A stretch of DNA of 64,000 bases from VMDJ01 sp038144195. GTDB lineage: Bacteria; Pseudomonadota; Gammaproteobacteria; Chromatiales; Chromatiaceae. Positions 28,933 to 38,990 of the stretch are shown here, in pieces. A program made the translations under genes and the position numbers. Under the pieces are notes generated by a model. That model was not told the origin of the DNA. It searched no databases and was given only the letters and a program-made list of their open reading frames with translations. The stretch lies in the NCBI GenBank assembly GCA_038144195.1, contig JAYQNH010000002.1:248001-312000 (forward strand), given 5' to 3'. The number at the start of each line of letters is the position of its first letter. Within the stretch, counting starts at the first letter, position 1.

Positions 28933-29727
28933 ATGGCAACTTCTCAACCACCGGTCGTGCATTACGATCCAATTCATGTGGTGCATAGTCAGAAAGTTTC
29001 TGCCACCGCGCCTTTTCAGTGGTTAGCTCACGGCTTACAAACCTACTTAAAAATCCCAGTTCAAGCCACGATCTTTGGTTTGATCTTTGCCTCAATCGGT
29101 TTAGCGATTACCAACGCAGCGATTCAATCACCACAGTTTGTTTTTGCCTTTTGAGCGGCTTCTTATTGGTTGGTCCTATGTTCGCCACCGTTCTCTATCG
29201 CATGGCAAAACGCGTTGAAGATGGTTCAGCACCAAGTCTGCAATCTTGCAGTAGCTTGTTATTTAACAACATCAAAATGACTTTGATCTTTAGCGTCTTA
29301 CTCGCCGTGGTGATGATTGCTTGGATCAGGCTCTCAGGCATTGTTGTAGCGGTTTATTCTTCAGAAGTTTTGAGCAGCACCTCTTTTGTAGGCACCCTGC
29401 AGTCCTTCAATTCCGCGATGGCAACCGAAGGCGGACGTGGCTTTGTCTTAACCCTTCTGGGTGTTGGTGGCATCTTCGCGCTAATCATGTTTGCACTCAG
29501 TGCTTGGTCCCTACCAATGATTGTTGATGATCGCACCGATATCGCAACAGCAGTTGTTAGTAGCGTAAAAGCAGTGATGGAACGTCTTAGGCACTACATT
29601 GATTTGGGGTGGTATCGTAGCGGCGTTAACCTTAGTAGGCATGGCAACCTATTTTGTCGCCTTTATCGTGATTTTCCCGATCTTGGGATTCGCCACCTGG
29701 CATGGCTATAAAGAGATGTTTAAATAA
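28933..29727 (+). CDS. DUF2189 integral membrane protein (two frameshifts)
   Basis: Rejoined, it is about 265 residues with six hydrophobic segments. It starts MATSQPPVVHYDPIHVV. The first helix pair has IFGLIFASIGLAIT. A break near 29155 (T-run; one T more gives FAFLSGFLLVGPMFATVLYRMAKRVEDG) brings in the conserved DUF2189 core. A second break near 29583 leads to TLIWGGIVAALTLVG and FPILGFATWHGYKEMFK, the family's C-terminus. The stop TAA is at 29727. Function unknown; family members are often near cytochrome or transport genes. Terminated by the hairpin that follows. Confidence 0.8.
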
Positions 29728-29744
29728 CACCTCATACATAAAAC

Positions 29745-29770
29745 AAAGGGGGCTTAACGCCCCCTTTTTT
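29745..29770. terminator. rho-independent terminator, probably bidirectional
   Basis: AAAGGGGG, then CTTAACG, then CCCCCTTTTTT forms a strong hairpin with A and T runs on both sides. It lies between the convergent DUF2189 gene and ribE. Confidence 0.85.
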
Positions 29771-30432
29771 ATTTTACAAAACCGGCTTCCATAAGCTTCT
29801 GCATATTCAGCCCGCCTTCTGTATAAGCATCAGCAGCTTTATCGCCTAACAACAGACGCTCTAAATAACGTGCAACCAAATCGACTTCTATATTCACCTT
29901 TCGGCCAACTTCATATTCCGACATGATCGTCTCTTGAGCAGTATGCGGCACAATATTCAGTTCAAACTCAGCGCCTTTTACCGCATTCACGGTAAGACTA
30001 GTACCATCAACAGTGACAGACCCTTTATGCGCGATGTACTTCGCGAGTTCATCAGGGGCTTTTAAAGTAAATCGAATCGAACGCGCATCTTCTGACTTAG
30101 CGATCACCTCACCAAGACCATCAACGTGACCTGAAACAAGGTGACCACCTAAACGCGTGCTCATAGTGAGTGCTTTCTCAAGATTCACCGGACTACCTGT
30201 ACTTAACTGGCCCTAAGCTTGTTAGCGACAAGGTTTCATTCGACACATCAGCAACAAAACCATCGCCAGGCAAAACAACAGCAGTCAGGCATACGCCATT
30301 CACTGCAATACTGTCACCCAAAGCAACATCAGAAAGATCCAACTTTCCGGTCGCGATATGCAGACGCACATCACCACCACGTTTTTCCATCTTTGCGATC
30401 TTACCGATCGATTCAATAATGCCTGTAAACAT
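29769..30432 (-). CDS. ribE: riboflavin synthase (alpha chain, frameshifted)
   Basis: This enzyme dismutates two lumazines to riboflavin. ATG 30432 begins MFTGIIESIGKI. The first barrel has GDSIAVNGVCLTAV and GFVADVSNETL. The frame fails after TSLG near 30213; removing one C from GGGCCAG gives GQLSTGSPVNLEKALTM and joins the second barrel (GGHLVSGHVDGLG, GTSLTVN, NIVPHTAQET). The joined length is about 221 residues. It starts three bases after ribD ends. In most relatives ribBA follows directly; here a TRAP block intervenes. Confidence 0.93.
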
Positions 30433-30435
30433 CGC

Positions 30436-31545
30436 TTACCTCGTTAATGTCAGGCGTAAATCATTGCCGACTTGGCGCACATCGCGCCACTGCCACTGCT
30501 CTCGATCGGCTAAGACATCCAAGCCCGGCAGACTCATCAAGCCACGTGCTTGATCGCCTAATAGACTGGGTGCCATGTAGACAACCAACTCATCTACAAG
30601 CTGCTGCTGAACAAAAGCACCGGCTAACGTTGGCCCAGACTCGACCAACACTTCATTAATTTGTTGACTCGCCAACACAGCCAAGGCTGCCTCAAGATCA
30701 ATATGATCATTTTTCAAGCCTACTGTATGCAACGTGGCACCTGAGTCTTGAAGCACCGTCACCGCATCAGTCGATGCACCCTCACCAACGATAATGATCG
30801 GTGAATTACCCAAACTAAGTAGCTTAGCCTCACGCGGCATGCGCGCATGCGTATCTAAAATAACCGGGCGCGGTTGACGTACCGGTGATTCAGCCAAACC
30901 AAGTTCTTTTTCGGTTAATCGAACATTCAGACTTGGGTTATCGACAAAAACGGTACTAACACCTGTCAGCACACACGAGCTTAGCGCACGCAGCTTCTGC
31001 ACATCATGTCGCGCAGCATCACCGGTTATCCATTGGCTCTCACCACTCGCCATAGCCGTTCGCGCATCTAAACTCCTACCCAGTTTTAAACGCACATAAG
31101 GCTTTTGCTCGGCCATACGTTTGATAAAACCGGGGTTGATCGCTTGTGCATCTGTATTGAGTACATTCTCAATCACATTGATGCCAGCGGCACGTAATTG
31201 CGCAATACCTTTACCCGCTACCAATGGATTAGGGTCGGTCATCGCAACAACCACCTCAGCAACACCGGCTTCTATTAAGCCATCGCTACAAGGCGGCGTT
31301 TTACCCGTGTGACAACAAGGCTCGAGGGTGACGTACGCCGTTGCACCTTTCGCCTTATCACCAGCATCGGCGAGCGCCATACGCTCTGCATGTGGCTCAC
31401 CATAGCGATGATGAAAACCTTGCCCCACTAGCTGATCATCTTTTACCAACACGCAACCCACACGTGGATTAGGATCCGTGGTGTATAAACCGCGACGTGC
31501 AAGCTGCAGAGCTTTAGCCATCCATTGGTGATGTTGGCTTGACAT
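30436..31545 (-). CDS. ribD: bifunctional riboflavin deaminase/reductase RibD
   Basis: An intact protein of 369 residues. The N-terminal deaminase domain has PHAERMAL (zinc His and catalytic Glu) and PCCHTGKTPPC (zinc Cys pair). The C-terminal reductase domain has YVRLKLGRSLDARTAM, GESQWITG and LVESGPTLAGAF. It performs the second and third steps after GTP opening. It starts three bases after nrdR ends, so nrdR-ribD-ribE form one transcript. Confidence 0.95.
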   Translation of the reverse strand: MSSQHHQWMAKALQLARRGLYTTDPNPRVGCVLVKDDQLVGQGFHHRYGEPHAERMALADAGDKAKGATAYVTLEPCCHTGKTPPCSDGLIEAGVAEVVVAMTDPNPLVAGKGIAQLRAAGINVIENVLNTDAQAINPGFIKRMAEQKPYVRLKLGRSLDARTAMASGESQWITGDAARHDVQKLRALSSCVLTGVSTVFVDNPSLNVRLTEKELGLAESPVRQPRPVILDTHARMPREAKLLSLGNSPIIIVGEGASTDAVTVLQDSGATLHTVGLKNDHIDLEAALAVLASQQINEVLVESGPTLAGAFVQQQLVDELVVYMAPSLLGDQARGLMSLPGLDVLADREQWQWRDVRQVGNDLRLTLTR

Positions 31546-31548
31546 AGC

Positions 31549-32047
31549 TTAGTCGTCGAGAAGATTCATTTGGTTGCGACGTGACTCTTCTGTAGGCTCG
31601 AGCCGAAGCTTTTCGATCTCTTCACTGAAGGCTTGTACGTCTTGGAACTGACGATAGACGGAAGCGAAAGCGTACATAAGCAACCTGATCTAAGCTCTTC
31701 AGCTCTTCCATCACCAGATCGCCAATCACACGTGCTGAAACCTCGCCTTCACCACGCGCCATCAATTTACGTGTGATGTGATTTATCGCTGCATCAATGG
31801 CTTCGGTAGAGACAGGACGCTTTTCTGCAGCTCGCTCAATACCGGCACGCAAATTACGACCATCAAACGGCACACGACGGCCATCGCTTTTGATGACCCG
31901 TGGCAGATTAAGCTCTGCACCTTCGTAGGTTGTGAATCGTTCGTGACAAACCGTGCACTCACGGCGACGACGAACCTGATCGCCATCACCATGCAGTCGT
32001 GAGTCCACGACCTTAGTATCTTGAGCGCCGCAGAACGGACAACGCAT
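31549..32047 (-). CDS. nrdR: transcriptional repressor NrdR (frameshifted)
   Basis: NrdR represses ribonucleotide reductase genes through its zinc ribbon and ATP-cone. The N-terminus has MRCPFCGAQDTKV and RRRECTVCHERFTTYE (four zinc cysteines). The ATP-cone has RRVPFDGRNLRAGIERAAEKRPV. Near 31672 the frame reads YVRFRFRLS; removing one C gives YVRFASVYRQFQDVQAF and a tail EKLRLEPTEESRRNQMNLLDD with a TAA at 31549. The joined length is about 165 residues. The tail runs into ribD with a three-base gap. Confidence 0.92.
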
Positions 32048-32059
32048 TAGTTATCCCGA

Positions 32060-33317
32060 TTAACCCTTGTACACAGGGAACTTGGCGCAAACATCAAGCA
32101 CCTTGGCTTTCGCAGCATCAACCGCTGCCTGATCGCCTTTAGCGTCGATCACATCGCACATCCAGCCCGCAAGCTCGACACACTCTTTCTCACCAAAGCC
32201 ACGCGTAGTAACTGCTGGCGTACCAACGCGAATACCTGACGTGATAAACGGTGACTGAGGATCATTCGGCACTGCATTCATGTTCACAGTGATATTTGCT
32301 GCACCCAACCAGGCATCAACATCTTTACCGGTTAAGCCAGCTTCAATGAAGCTCACCAAGAACAAATGGTCATCGGTACCTTTAGACACAACATCGTAGC
32401 CGCGATCCATAAAACACTTTAGCCATCGCTTGTGCGTTCTTGATTACCTGCTTTTGATATTCAACAAACTCAGGCTCCATTGCTTCTTTAAATGCGACCG
32501 CCTTTGCTGCGATCACGTGCATCAGAGGACCACCCTGATTACCTGGGAATACCGCAGAGTTCAGTTTCTTTTCGATCTCTGGATTTGCTTTCGCCAAGAT
32601 CAAACCTGAACGTGGACCACGTAAGGTTTTGTGAGTGGTGGTAGTGGTTACATCTGCAATGCCAACAGGGCTTGGGTAAACACCTGCCGCAACCAAACCT
32701 GCAATATGCGCCATATCAACTAATAGATAAGCACCAACCTCATCCGCAATATCACGGAAGCGCTGCCAATCAACAACACGAGAGTAGGCAGAGAAGCCTG
32801 CAACGATCATCTTTGGTTTGTGCTCACGCGCAAGACGATCAACCTCGTCGTAATCAATCTCGCCCGTCTCAGGGTTCAAGCCATATTGAACCGCGTTATA
32901 AATCTTGCCTGAGAAGTTAGGCTTAGCACCGTGGGTTAAGTGGCCGCCGTGTGCCAACGACATACCCAGTACGGTATCACCTGGCTGAACCAATGCTGCG
33001 TAGACCGCAGTGTTCGCTTGAGAACCCGCATGAGGCTGCACGTTTGCATAGTCCGCTTTGAACAACGCCTTAGCGCGATCAATCGCCAACTGCTCGACCA
33101 CGTCGACATGCTCACAACCACCGTAGTAACGCTTACCTGGGTAACCTTCCGCATACTTATTAGTAAGCGCAGACCCTTGAGCCTGCATAACACGCGGACT
33201 GGTGTAGTTTTCTGATGCGATTAGCTCGATGTGTTCTTCCTGACGATGCTCTTCAGCAGTCATTGCTGCCATTACTTCATCATCATAACCGGCGATATTC
33301 ATCGACTTATCAAACAT
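32060..33317 (-). CDS. glyA: serine hydroxymethyltransferase GlyA (frameshifted)
   Basis: GlyA interconverts serine and glycine with tetrahydrofolate, a PLP enzyme. The N-terminal frame from ATG 33317 has HIELIASENYTSP, KYAEGYPGKRYYGGCE, VDMAHIAGLVAAGVYPSP and TTTTHKTLRGPRSG, whose Lys binds PLP. The frame breaks near 32410 in a TTTT run; one T fewer gives AKVFMDRGYDVVSKGTDDHLFLV. The C-terminal part has SGIRVGTPAVTTRGF. The joined length is about 419 residues, normal. It lies 12 bases upstream of nrdR, the usual glyA-nrdR order. Confidence 0.95.
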
Positions 33318-33428
33318 GGTTCACTGCCTCAAAAAATCAAAAAAGAGTAAGAATTTCCCTAATTCTACACCGAGCACGGGCTGAAACGAAAAAGGGACGC
33401 CCTAGGGCATCCCTTAAATCGTGGATAT

Positions 33429-33504
33429 TGGGGTGGATGATGGGACTCGAACCCACGACGACCGGAATCACAATCCGGGGCTCTACCAACTGAGCTACAC
33501 CCAC
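33429..33504 (-). tRNA. tRNA-His (GTG)
   Basis: The reverse strand gives a full cloverleaf: GTAGCTCAGTTGGTAGAGC as D arm, anticodon GTG in GGATTGTGATTCC, the TTCGAGTC T loop, and an encoded CCA end. The acceptor GTGGGTG pairs with CATCCAC, and a G at 33505 can pair with the discriminator C, as expected for G-1 of tRNA-His. Confidence 0.95.
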
Positions 33505-33524
33505 CATTAACCGTTTGCCAAATA

Positions 33525-33601
<77 letters not shown>

Positions 33602-33626
33602 ATAACTTGCTGCCCAGGCTTAAAAC

Positions 33627-33703
33627 TGGTCGGGGTAGAGGGATTCGAACCCCCGACATCCTGCTCCCAAAGCAGGCGCGCTACCAGACTGCGCTATACC
33701 CCG
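33627..33703 (-). tRNA. tRNA-Pro (TGG)
   Basis: The reverse strand forms a cloverleaf of 77 bases: acceptor CGGGGTA with TACCCCG, D arm with GCGCAGTCTGGTAGCGC, anticodon TGG in CTGCTTTGGGAGCAG, T arm GGGGGTTCGAATCCC, and encoded CCA. Together with tRNA-Arg and tRNA-His it forms a three-gene cluster, likely one precursor. Confidence 0.95.
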
Positions 33704-33893
33704 ATGACTCTGCCAATATGGCTAGAGGGCGCGAAGTTTAAGCTCCTCGGACAATGAGGTCAACTCTCGCCCGCCAATATGCCTTATTTTTTCTGCGTCG
33801 GGGTGAAAACCTGAAGAACACGCCTCAAACACCAAGCAACGCATTGTCTTTGGTATCATCGCACCCCTCTTAAAATCAGCTTAGGACACGCAC

Positions 33894-34754
33894 ATGAGCG
33901 CCAAGATCCTCGACGGCAAAGCCATTGCAGAAGACATCCGCGAAACCATCAAAGCCAAGGTTGATGAGCGCCTTACAGCCAAAGGTCAGCGCGCACCCGG
34001 TTTGGTTGTTGTCTTAGTCGGAGAAAACCCTGCTTCTCAGGTGTATGTGCGTAATAAACAGATCGCCTGTGAAAAGGTCGGTTTTATGTCAGAGCTTATT
34101 CGCTTACCGGACACCACCACGCAAGAAAAGCTACTTGAGCTGATCGACACGTTAAATGGTCGAGATGATGTCGATGGCATCTTGGTACAACTGCCACTAC
34201 CTAAGCAGATCGATGAAGACACCGTAACCGAACGCATCCTACCGACTAAAGATGTGGATGGTTTCCATCCTTACAATATTGGTCGTTTAACACTGCGTAT
34301 GCCACTACTGCGCCCTTGTACCCCTGCAGGTGTAATGACCATGTTGGAACGCACCGGCATGGAACTGGCAGGCAAAGATGCGGTCATCATTGGTCAATCA
34401 AACATCGTTGGTCGTCCAATGTTTCTCGAGCTACTAATGGCTCGCTGTACACCTATGGTGTGTCACAGCAAAACCAAAGACCTTGAAGAAAAGATTCGTA
34501 ACGCTGACATCGTGGTGGCCGCGGTTGGCGTTCCTAAGTTTGTTAAAGGCGAATGGATCAAACCTGGTGCAGTCGTTATCGATGTAGGTATTAACCGTCT
34601 CGACGATGGTTCGCTATGTGGTGATGTCGACTATAACTCGGCAAAAGAAGTTGCAAGCTTCATCACACCGGTACCGGGTGGCGTTGGTCCGATGACCATT
34701 GCAACGCTGCTAGAGAACACATTGCAAGCTACAAGCCTGCACACCCAAAACTAA
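33894..34754 (+). CDS. folD: bifunctional methylenetetrahydrofolate dehydrogenase/cyclohydrolase FolD
   Basis: An intact protein of 286 residues. It makes 10-formyl-THF for purines and initiator tRNA using NADP. Markers are VGENPASQVYVRNKQIACEKVG (with YxxxK catalytic residues), DGILVQLPLPKQID, KDVDGFHPYNIGRL, IIGQSNIVGRPM and PVPGGVGPMTIATL. It is the first gene on the + strand after the tRNAs and is followed 30 bases later by ettA. The 33704-33893 stretch before it has no recognised gene. Confidence 0.96.
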   Translation: MSAKILDGKAIAEDIRETIKAKVDERLTAKGQRAPGLVVVLVGENPASQVYVRNKQIACEKVGFMSELIRLPDTTTQEKLLELIDTLNGRDDVDGILVQLPLPKQIDEDTVTERILPTKDVDGFHPYNIGRLTLRMPLLRPCTPAGVMTMLERTGMELAGKDAVIIGQSNIVGRPMFLELLMARCTPMVCHSKTKDLEEKIRNADIVVAAVGVPKFVKGEWIKPGAVVIDVGINRLDDGSLCGDVDYNSAKEVASFITPVPGGVGPMTIATLLENTLQATSLHTQN

Positions 34755-34784
34755 TTTTTATTTAACCGTTTTTTAGAGAACACC

Positions 34785-36437
34785 ATGGCTCAATATATTT
34801 ACACCATGAACCGCGTAAGCAAGATCGTGCCGCCGAAGCGTCAGATCCTGCGTGACATCTCCCTCTCGTTCTTCCCTGGCGCAAAGATTGGCGTACTGGG
34901 TTTGAATGGTGCAGGTAAATCATCTTTGCTACGCATCATGGCAGGCGTAGACACCGAGATTGAAGGTGAAGCACGTCCACAAGCAGGTATTCGCGTTGGT
35001 TACTTGCCGCAAGAGCCTCAGCTTGATCCAAACAAAGACGTTCGCGGCAACATTGAAGAAGCCCTTGGTGAAGTCAAAGAAGCCATGGATGAACTTGAAA
35101 AAGTGTATGCCGCTTACGCTGAACCTGATGCTGACTTCGATGCCTTAGCTGCCAAACAAGCAGAGCTCGAAAACATCATTCAAGCCGCTGATGGTCACAA
35201 CATGGAACGCCAACTGGAAGTGGCTGCTGATGCATTACGCCTTCCACCTTGGGATGCGGATGTCACCAAACTCTCAGGTGGTGAGCGTCGTCGCGTTGCG
35301 TTATGTCGCTTGTTGTTATCAAAGCCAGATATGTTGCTACTCGACGAGCCGACCAACCACTTGGATGCTGAATCTGTCGCGTGGCTTGAACGCTTCCTGC
35401 ACGACTATCAAGGCACTGTTGTGGCTGTTACCCACGACCGTTACTTCCTCGATAACGTTGCTGGCTGGATTCTCGAACTCGACCGAGGTCACGGTATTCC
35501 TTATGAAGGCAACTACTCATCTTGGTTGGAGCAAAAAGAGAAACGCCTTGAGCAAGAAGAAAAAGTTGAAGCTGGCCGCATGAAGGCGATGAAAGAGGAA
35601 TTGGAATGGGTTCGTTCTAATCCCAAAGGTCGTCAAGCGAAGAGTAAGGCACGTTTGGCGCGCTTTGATGAGTTACAAAACTCTGACTTCCAGAAGCGTA
35701 ATGAAACCAACGAGATCTATATCCCGCCAGGTGAGCGCCTAGGTGATTTGGTTATCGAAGCAAAAGGCTTACAGAAGTCGTTTGGCGACAAGCTGCTGTA
35801 TAAAGATATGTCGTTCAACCTACCGAAAGGTGGCATCGTCGGCATCATCGGTCCTAACGGCGCGGGTAAGACCACCCTATTCCGCATGCTAACCGGTGGT
35901 GAAACACCTGATGCAGGTGAATTACGTGTTGGTGACACCGTACAAGTGGCTTCAGTCGATCAAAGCCGTGATGCACTGAATGATAAAAACACTGTGTGGC
36001 AAGAGATCTCCGATGATCAAGATATCATCACCGTAGGTAACTACACCGTACAGTCACGCGCTTACTGCTCACGCTTTAACTTTAAAGGCTCAGATCAACA
36101 GAAGAAGATCGGCGATCTATCCGGTGGTGAGCGTAACCGTGTTCACTTAGCCAAGATGCTTAAGTCAGGTGGTAACGTTCTGTTACTCGACGAACCAACC
36201 AACGATCTTGACGTTGAAACATTACGTGCACTGGAAGAAGCCATCCTTGCCTTCCCAGGTTGTGCGGTAGTGATCTCGCACGACCGTTGGTTCCTTGACC
36301 GTATCGCAACGCATATCTTGGCGTTTGAGGGCGACTCAGAAGTGGTCTGGTTTGAAGGTAACTTTGCCGACTACGAAGAAGATAAAAAGCGTCGCTTAGG
36401 TGATGATGCCGTTAATCCTCAACGTATAAAAATATAA
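34785..36437 (+). CDS. ettA: energy-dependent translational throttle protein EttA (ABC-F)
   Basis: An intact protein of 550 residues with two ABC ATPase domains: Walker A GLNGAGKSS and GPNGAGKTT, signatures LSGGERRRVALC and LSGGERNRVHLA, and Walker B LLLDEPTNHLD and LLLDEPTNDLD. The arm and linker between the domains is charged (EEKVEAGRMKAMKEELEW). The start AQYIYTMNRVSKIVPPKR is characteristic of EttA among ABC-F proteins. It binds the ribosomal E site and gates the first peptide bond according to ATP level. A hairpin terminator follows. Confidence 0.95.
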   Translation: MAQYIYTMNRVSKIVPPKRQILRDISLSFFPGAKIGVLGLNGAGKSSLLRIMAGVDTEIEGEARPQAGIRVGYLPQEPQLDPNKDVRGNIEEALGEVKEAMDELEKVYAAYAEPDADFDALAAKQAELENIIQAADGHNMERQLEVAADALRLPPWDADVTKLSGGERRRVALCRLLLSKPDMLLLDEPTNHLDAESVAWLERFLHDYQGTVVAVTHDRYFLDNVAGWILELDRGHGIPYEGNYSSWLEQKEKRLEQEEKVEAGRMKAMKEELEWVRSNPKGRQAKSKARLARFDELQNSDFQKRNETNEIYIPPGERLGDLVIEAKGLQKSFGDKLLYKDMSFNLPKGGIVGIIGPNGAGKTTLFRMLTGGETPDAGELRVGDTVQVASVDQSRDALNDKNTVWQEISDDQDIITVGNYTVQSRAYCSRFNFKGSDQQKKIGDLSGGERNRVHLAKMLKSGGNVLLLDEPTNDLDVETLRALEEAILAFPGCAVVISHDRWFLDRIATHILAFEGDSEVVWFEGNFADYEEDKKRRLGDDAVNPQRIKI

Positions 36438-36461
36438 GAAGATCGACGCTTAAAATCGTTT

Positions 36462-36487
36462 AGCGCCCGATGACGGGGCGCTTTTTT
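36462..36487 (+). terminator. rho-independent terminator of ettA
   Basis: AGCGCCC pairs with GGGCGCT around a short loop, followed by a run of six T's. It sits 24 bases after the ettA stop. Confidence 0.88.
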
Positions 36488-36648
36488 GTTGCTCATCAAT
36501 AACTTACTAGCCATAAAAACCTTTTCTACCAAAAGGTTAATCATTCTGTTTAAGATTAAGTTTATGGAATTAGGGTGGCCTGAATGCTGTATGCCCCTTT
36601 GTATCGCACGATGCTTTATCTAGATAACAGCCAATAAGGAAGTCCACA

Positions 36649-36916
36649 AAAAAACTCATCGCTTTAGGTTTAGTACTTTTCAAAAAACTCTGTTGCATTC
36701 GCGGCAATGGACTCAGGCAACGGCAGCGGCTCTGGTAGCAATAATATCAATGCCGATGTTGCTGGTAATGGTTCTGGCGAAGGTGAAGCTAACTTCTCCA
36801 TGAACTTTTCTGGGAAAGGCAGAGGCGCGGGTGATGTCAAAGCCAATGGCAGCACCAATACCAATGCTCAAGGCCAAGGCTCAGATCAGCCGGTTTATAT
36901 CCAACGCACCAACTAA
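36649..36916 (+). CDS. small exported Gly/Asn/Ser-rich protein, sulfur-globule-like (frameshifted, start codon not visible)
   Basis: A good ribosome site (AAGGAAG, 36637-36643) precedes codons reading KKLIALGLVLF, a signal-peptide start, but the position of the start codon is ACA. After an A-run near 36680 one more A would give KNSVAFAAMDSGNGSGSGSNN, completing the signal and leading to a mature part with NADVAGNGSGEGEANF and SMNFSGKGRGAGD. The last motif recalls proteins annotated as sulfur-globule family. The product would be about 88 residues, low complexity. Both the start change and the frame break leave open that it is a pseudogene. The rest of 36488-36648 shows no other gene. Confidence 0.4.
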
Positions 36917-36934
36917 ACATCACTGCTTAAACAA

Positions 36935-36958
36935 AGCCCCGCTAGTCGGGGCTTTTTT
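36935..36958 (+). terminator. rho-independent terminator after the Gly/Asn-rich gene
   Basis: AGCCCC and GGGGCT form a hairpin with GCTAGTC in the loop, followed by six T's. Confidence 0.85.
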
Positions 36959-36979
36959 ATTGCCTGTTACAATTGCAAC

Positions 36980-37462
36980 ATGCCGATACAGATACGCAAG
37001 ATTGACCTTTACGATCATCAACAACGCTTGGATTACATCGCCATGCTGCGTGCTTATAGCGAAGATCCTTTAGGTCAAGGCAAGTCACTTGAAGATGATG
37101 TATTGCATCAAACCGCTGCCGATCTTGCCACCCTGCCACATGCCATTGCTTTTGTTACATACGAGCAGAAGACACCCGTTGGATTTGCGACATGCTTTGC
37201 AGGTTACTCGACCTTTCGCGCTAAGCCGCTGTGGAATATTCACGATATCGCGGTGATTCCATCACATCGCCGACAAGGCGTTGCGACCCAACTACTTAAG
37301 ACAATCAGCGAGCACGCCCAAGAAGAAGGCTGCTGCAAGATCACACTTGAGGTACGTGAAGATAATCCTCATGCAGACAAACTCTATCGTCATTTTGGCT
37401 TTCAAGCTGTTCAACAGAATGATGAAGAGATCCCCTACCGTTTTTTGGCGCTTGAGCTATAA
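36980..37462 (+). CDS. GNAT-family N-acetyltransferase
   Basis: The protein has 160 residues. The acetyl-CoA binding motif is RRQGVATQLL at about residue 97, preceded by the strand IHDIAVIPSHR and followed by CCKITLEVREDNPHADKLYRHFGFQ, given as LEVREDN and LYRHFGF, both typical of GNAT enzymes. Acceptor unknown. It stands alone between a terminator and nhaA. Confidence 0.85.
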   Translation: MPIQIRKIDLYDHQQRLDYIAMLRAYSEDPLGQGKSLEDDVLHQTAADLATLPHAIAFVTYEQKTPVGFATCFAGYSTFRAKPLWNIHDIAVIPSHRRQGVATQLLKTISEHAQEEGCCKITLEVREDNPHADKLYRHFGFQAVQQNDEEIPYRFLALEL

Positions 37463-37555
37463 GTAAAAAAGCACATTCTGATCATTGGTGTTTTCTATAT
37501 GACACCCATTTCCCTTTGCTATTCTCGGTAAAAGCTTTGTAACTTGGGGGAGTTC

Positions 37556-38990
37556 ATGGCGATTAAATTACCGTTCATCAAACAGCATGACAGAGTGATC
37601 TTGGCTCCTTGGGAAAAGCGCTTTGATCGGATACTCACTCCGTTTGAACAATTCGTTCAACGCGAAACCACAACCGGCTTTATTTTGATGGCCGCAGCGC
37701 TGATTGCGCTGGTGTTAGCCAATAGCTGGATTGCTGAATATTACTTCCACCTACAACACATTAGCTTTGGATTTCACTTTGGTGATTGGGAGCTAAATAA
37801 ATCGTTACACCATTGGGTGAATGACGGCTTGATGACCATCTTCTTCTTGGTGGTTGGCTTAGAGCTCAAGCGTGAGCTGTTAGTTGGTGAACTCGCGGAT
37901 ATCAAACAAGCCTCACTACCGATCATCGCGGCGATTGGCGGCATGGTTGTTCCAGCACTGATTTTTTACAGTATGAACCCTGAAGGTGAGGCGGTGAAAG
38001 GCTGGGGTATCCCCAATGGCAACCGATATCGCCTTTGCCCTCGGAGTCATCGCCCTATTGGCCAAACGCGTACCCAAGTCACTGATCACCTTCCTTGTTG
38101 CGTTAGCGATCGTGGATGACTTAGGCGCTGTCTTAGTGATTGCGCTGTTCTATACCGAAGAACTCAAGATTACTTATTTGATTCTCGGTGCTGTTGTTAC
38201 CGGCTTTATGATAATGATGAACCTAGCGGGTGTACGCCGACCTGGCATGTACATGTTTGTTGGCGTGTTCTTGTGGCTGGCACTTTTGAAGTCAGGCGTT
38301 CACGCCACCTTAGCAGGCGTTATCACTGCATTCTGCGTACCTACTCTTTCACGTTTCGATCCACATACCTTTAGTCGTCGAATGCGCGACACCCTCGTTC
38401 ACTTTGACTCAACCATAAAACCAGACAAAGGGTTACTTGGTAATAACGAGATGTGTGCTGTCGTAACCACACTTAAAAACGGCTTAAACGGTATCCAAAC
38501 GCCGCTCAGTCGACTGGAAACCACTATGCACACACCCGTGGCCTTCTTTATTTTGCCGATCTTTGCGATCTTCAATGCCGGTGTTGCTATTAACTTCTCC
38601 GAGTTCACTACCCTATTCAATAACAGCGTCACTCTGGGTGTTAGCTCAGGTCTAATCATTGGCAAATTCATTGGCATCGCAGGTTTTAGCTTTATTGCGA
38701 TTAAGCTTGGTGTATCAGTATTACCGACCGGCGCTAATCATGCGCAGTTAGCTGGTACAGCTTTGCTAGGCGGCATTGGATTTACCATGTCGATCTTTAT
38801 TGCCGAACTTGCCTATGTTGGAAATGCGGCACTGATCACTCAAGCTAAGATTGGCATTTTGAGTGCCTCGTTAATTGCTGGTGTTATCGGCTATGCAATC
38901 TTGTACAAGATGGGCGCAAAGCACGCTCTTCAGCGAGTTTGTCGCACCCGAACGCGGAAGCCGAGTAACACAGCTAAAGTCACGCCATAA
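37556..38990 (+). CDS. nhaA: Na+/H+ antiporter NhaA (frameshifted)
   Basis: ATG 37556 is chosen because GGGGGAG ends four bases before it; an in-frame TTG lies 12 bases upstream. The first frame has FEQFVQRETTTGFILM, HHWVNDGLMTIFFLVVGLELKREL and GMVVPALIF. Near 38012 a CCCC run with one C too many breaks it; the other frame continues MATDIAFALGVIAL and VALAIVDDLGAVLVIALFY, where the paired aspartates bind the ions. GTALLGGIGFTMSIFI follows. It exports sodium for pH and salt balance. The last 20 residues (RVCRTRTRKPSNTAK) overlap msrQ and may not be natural. Confidence 0.93.
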
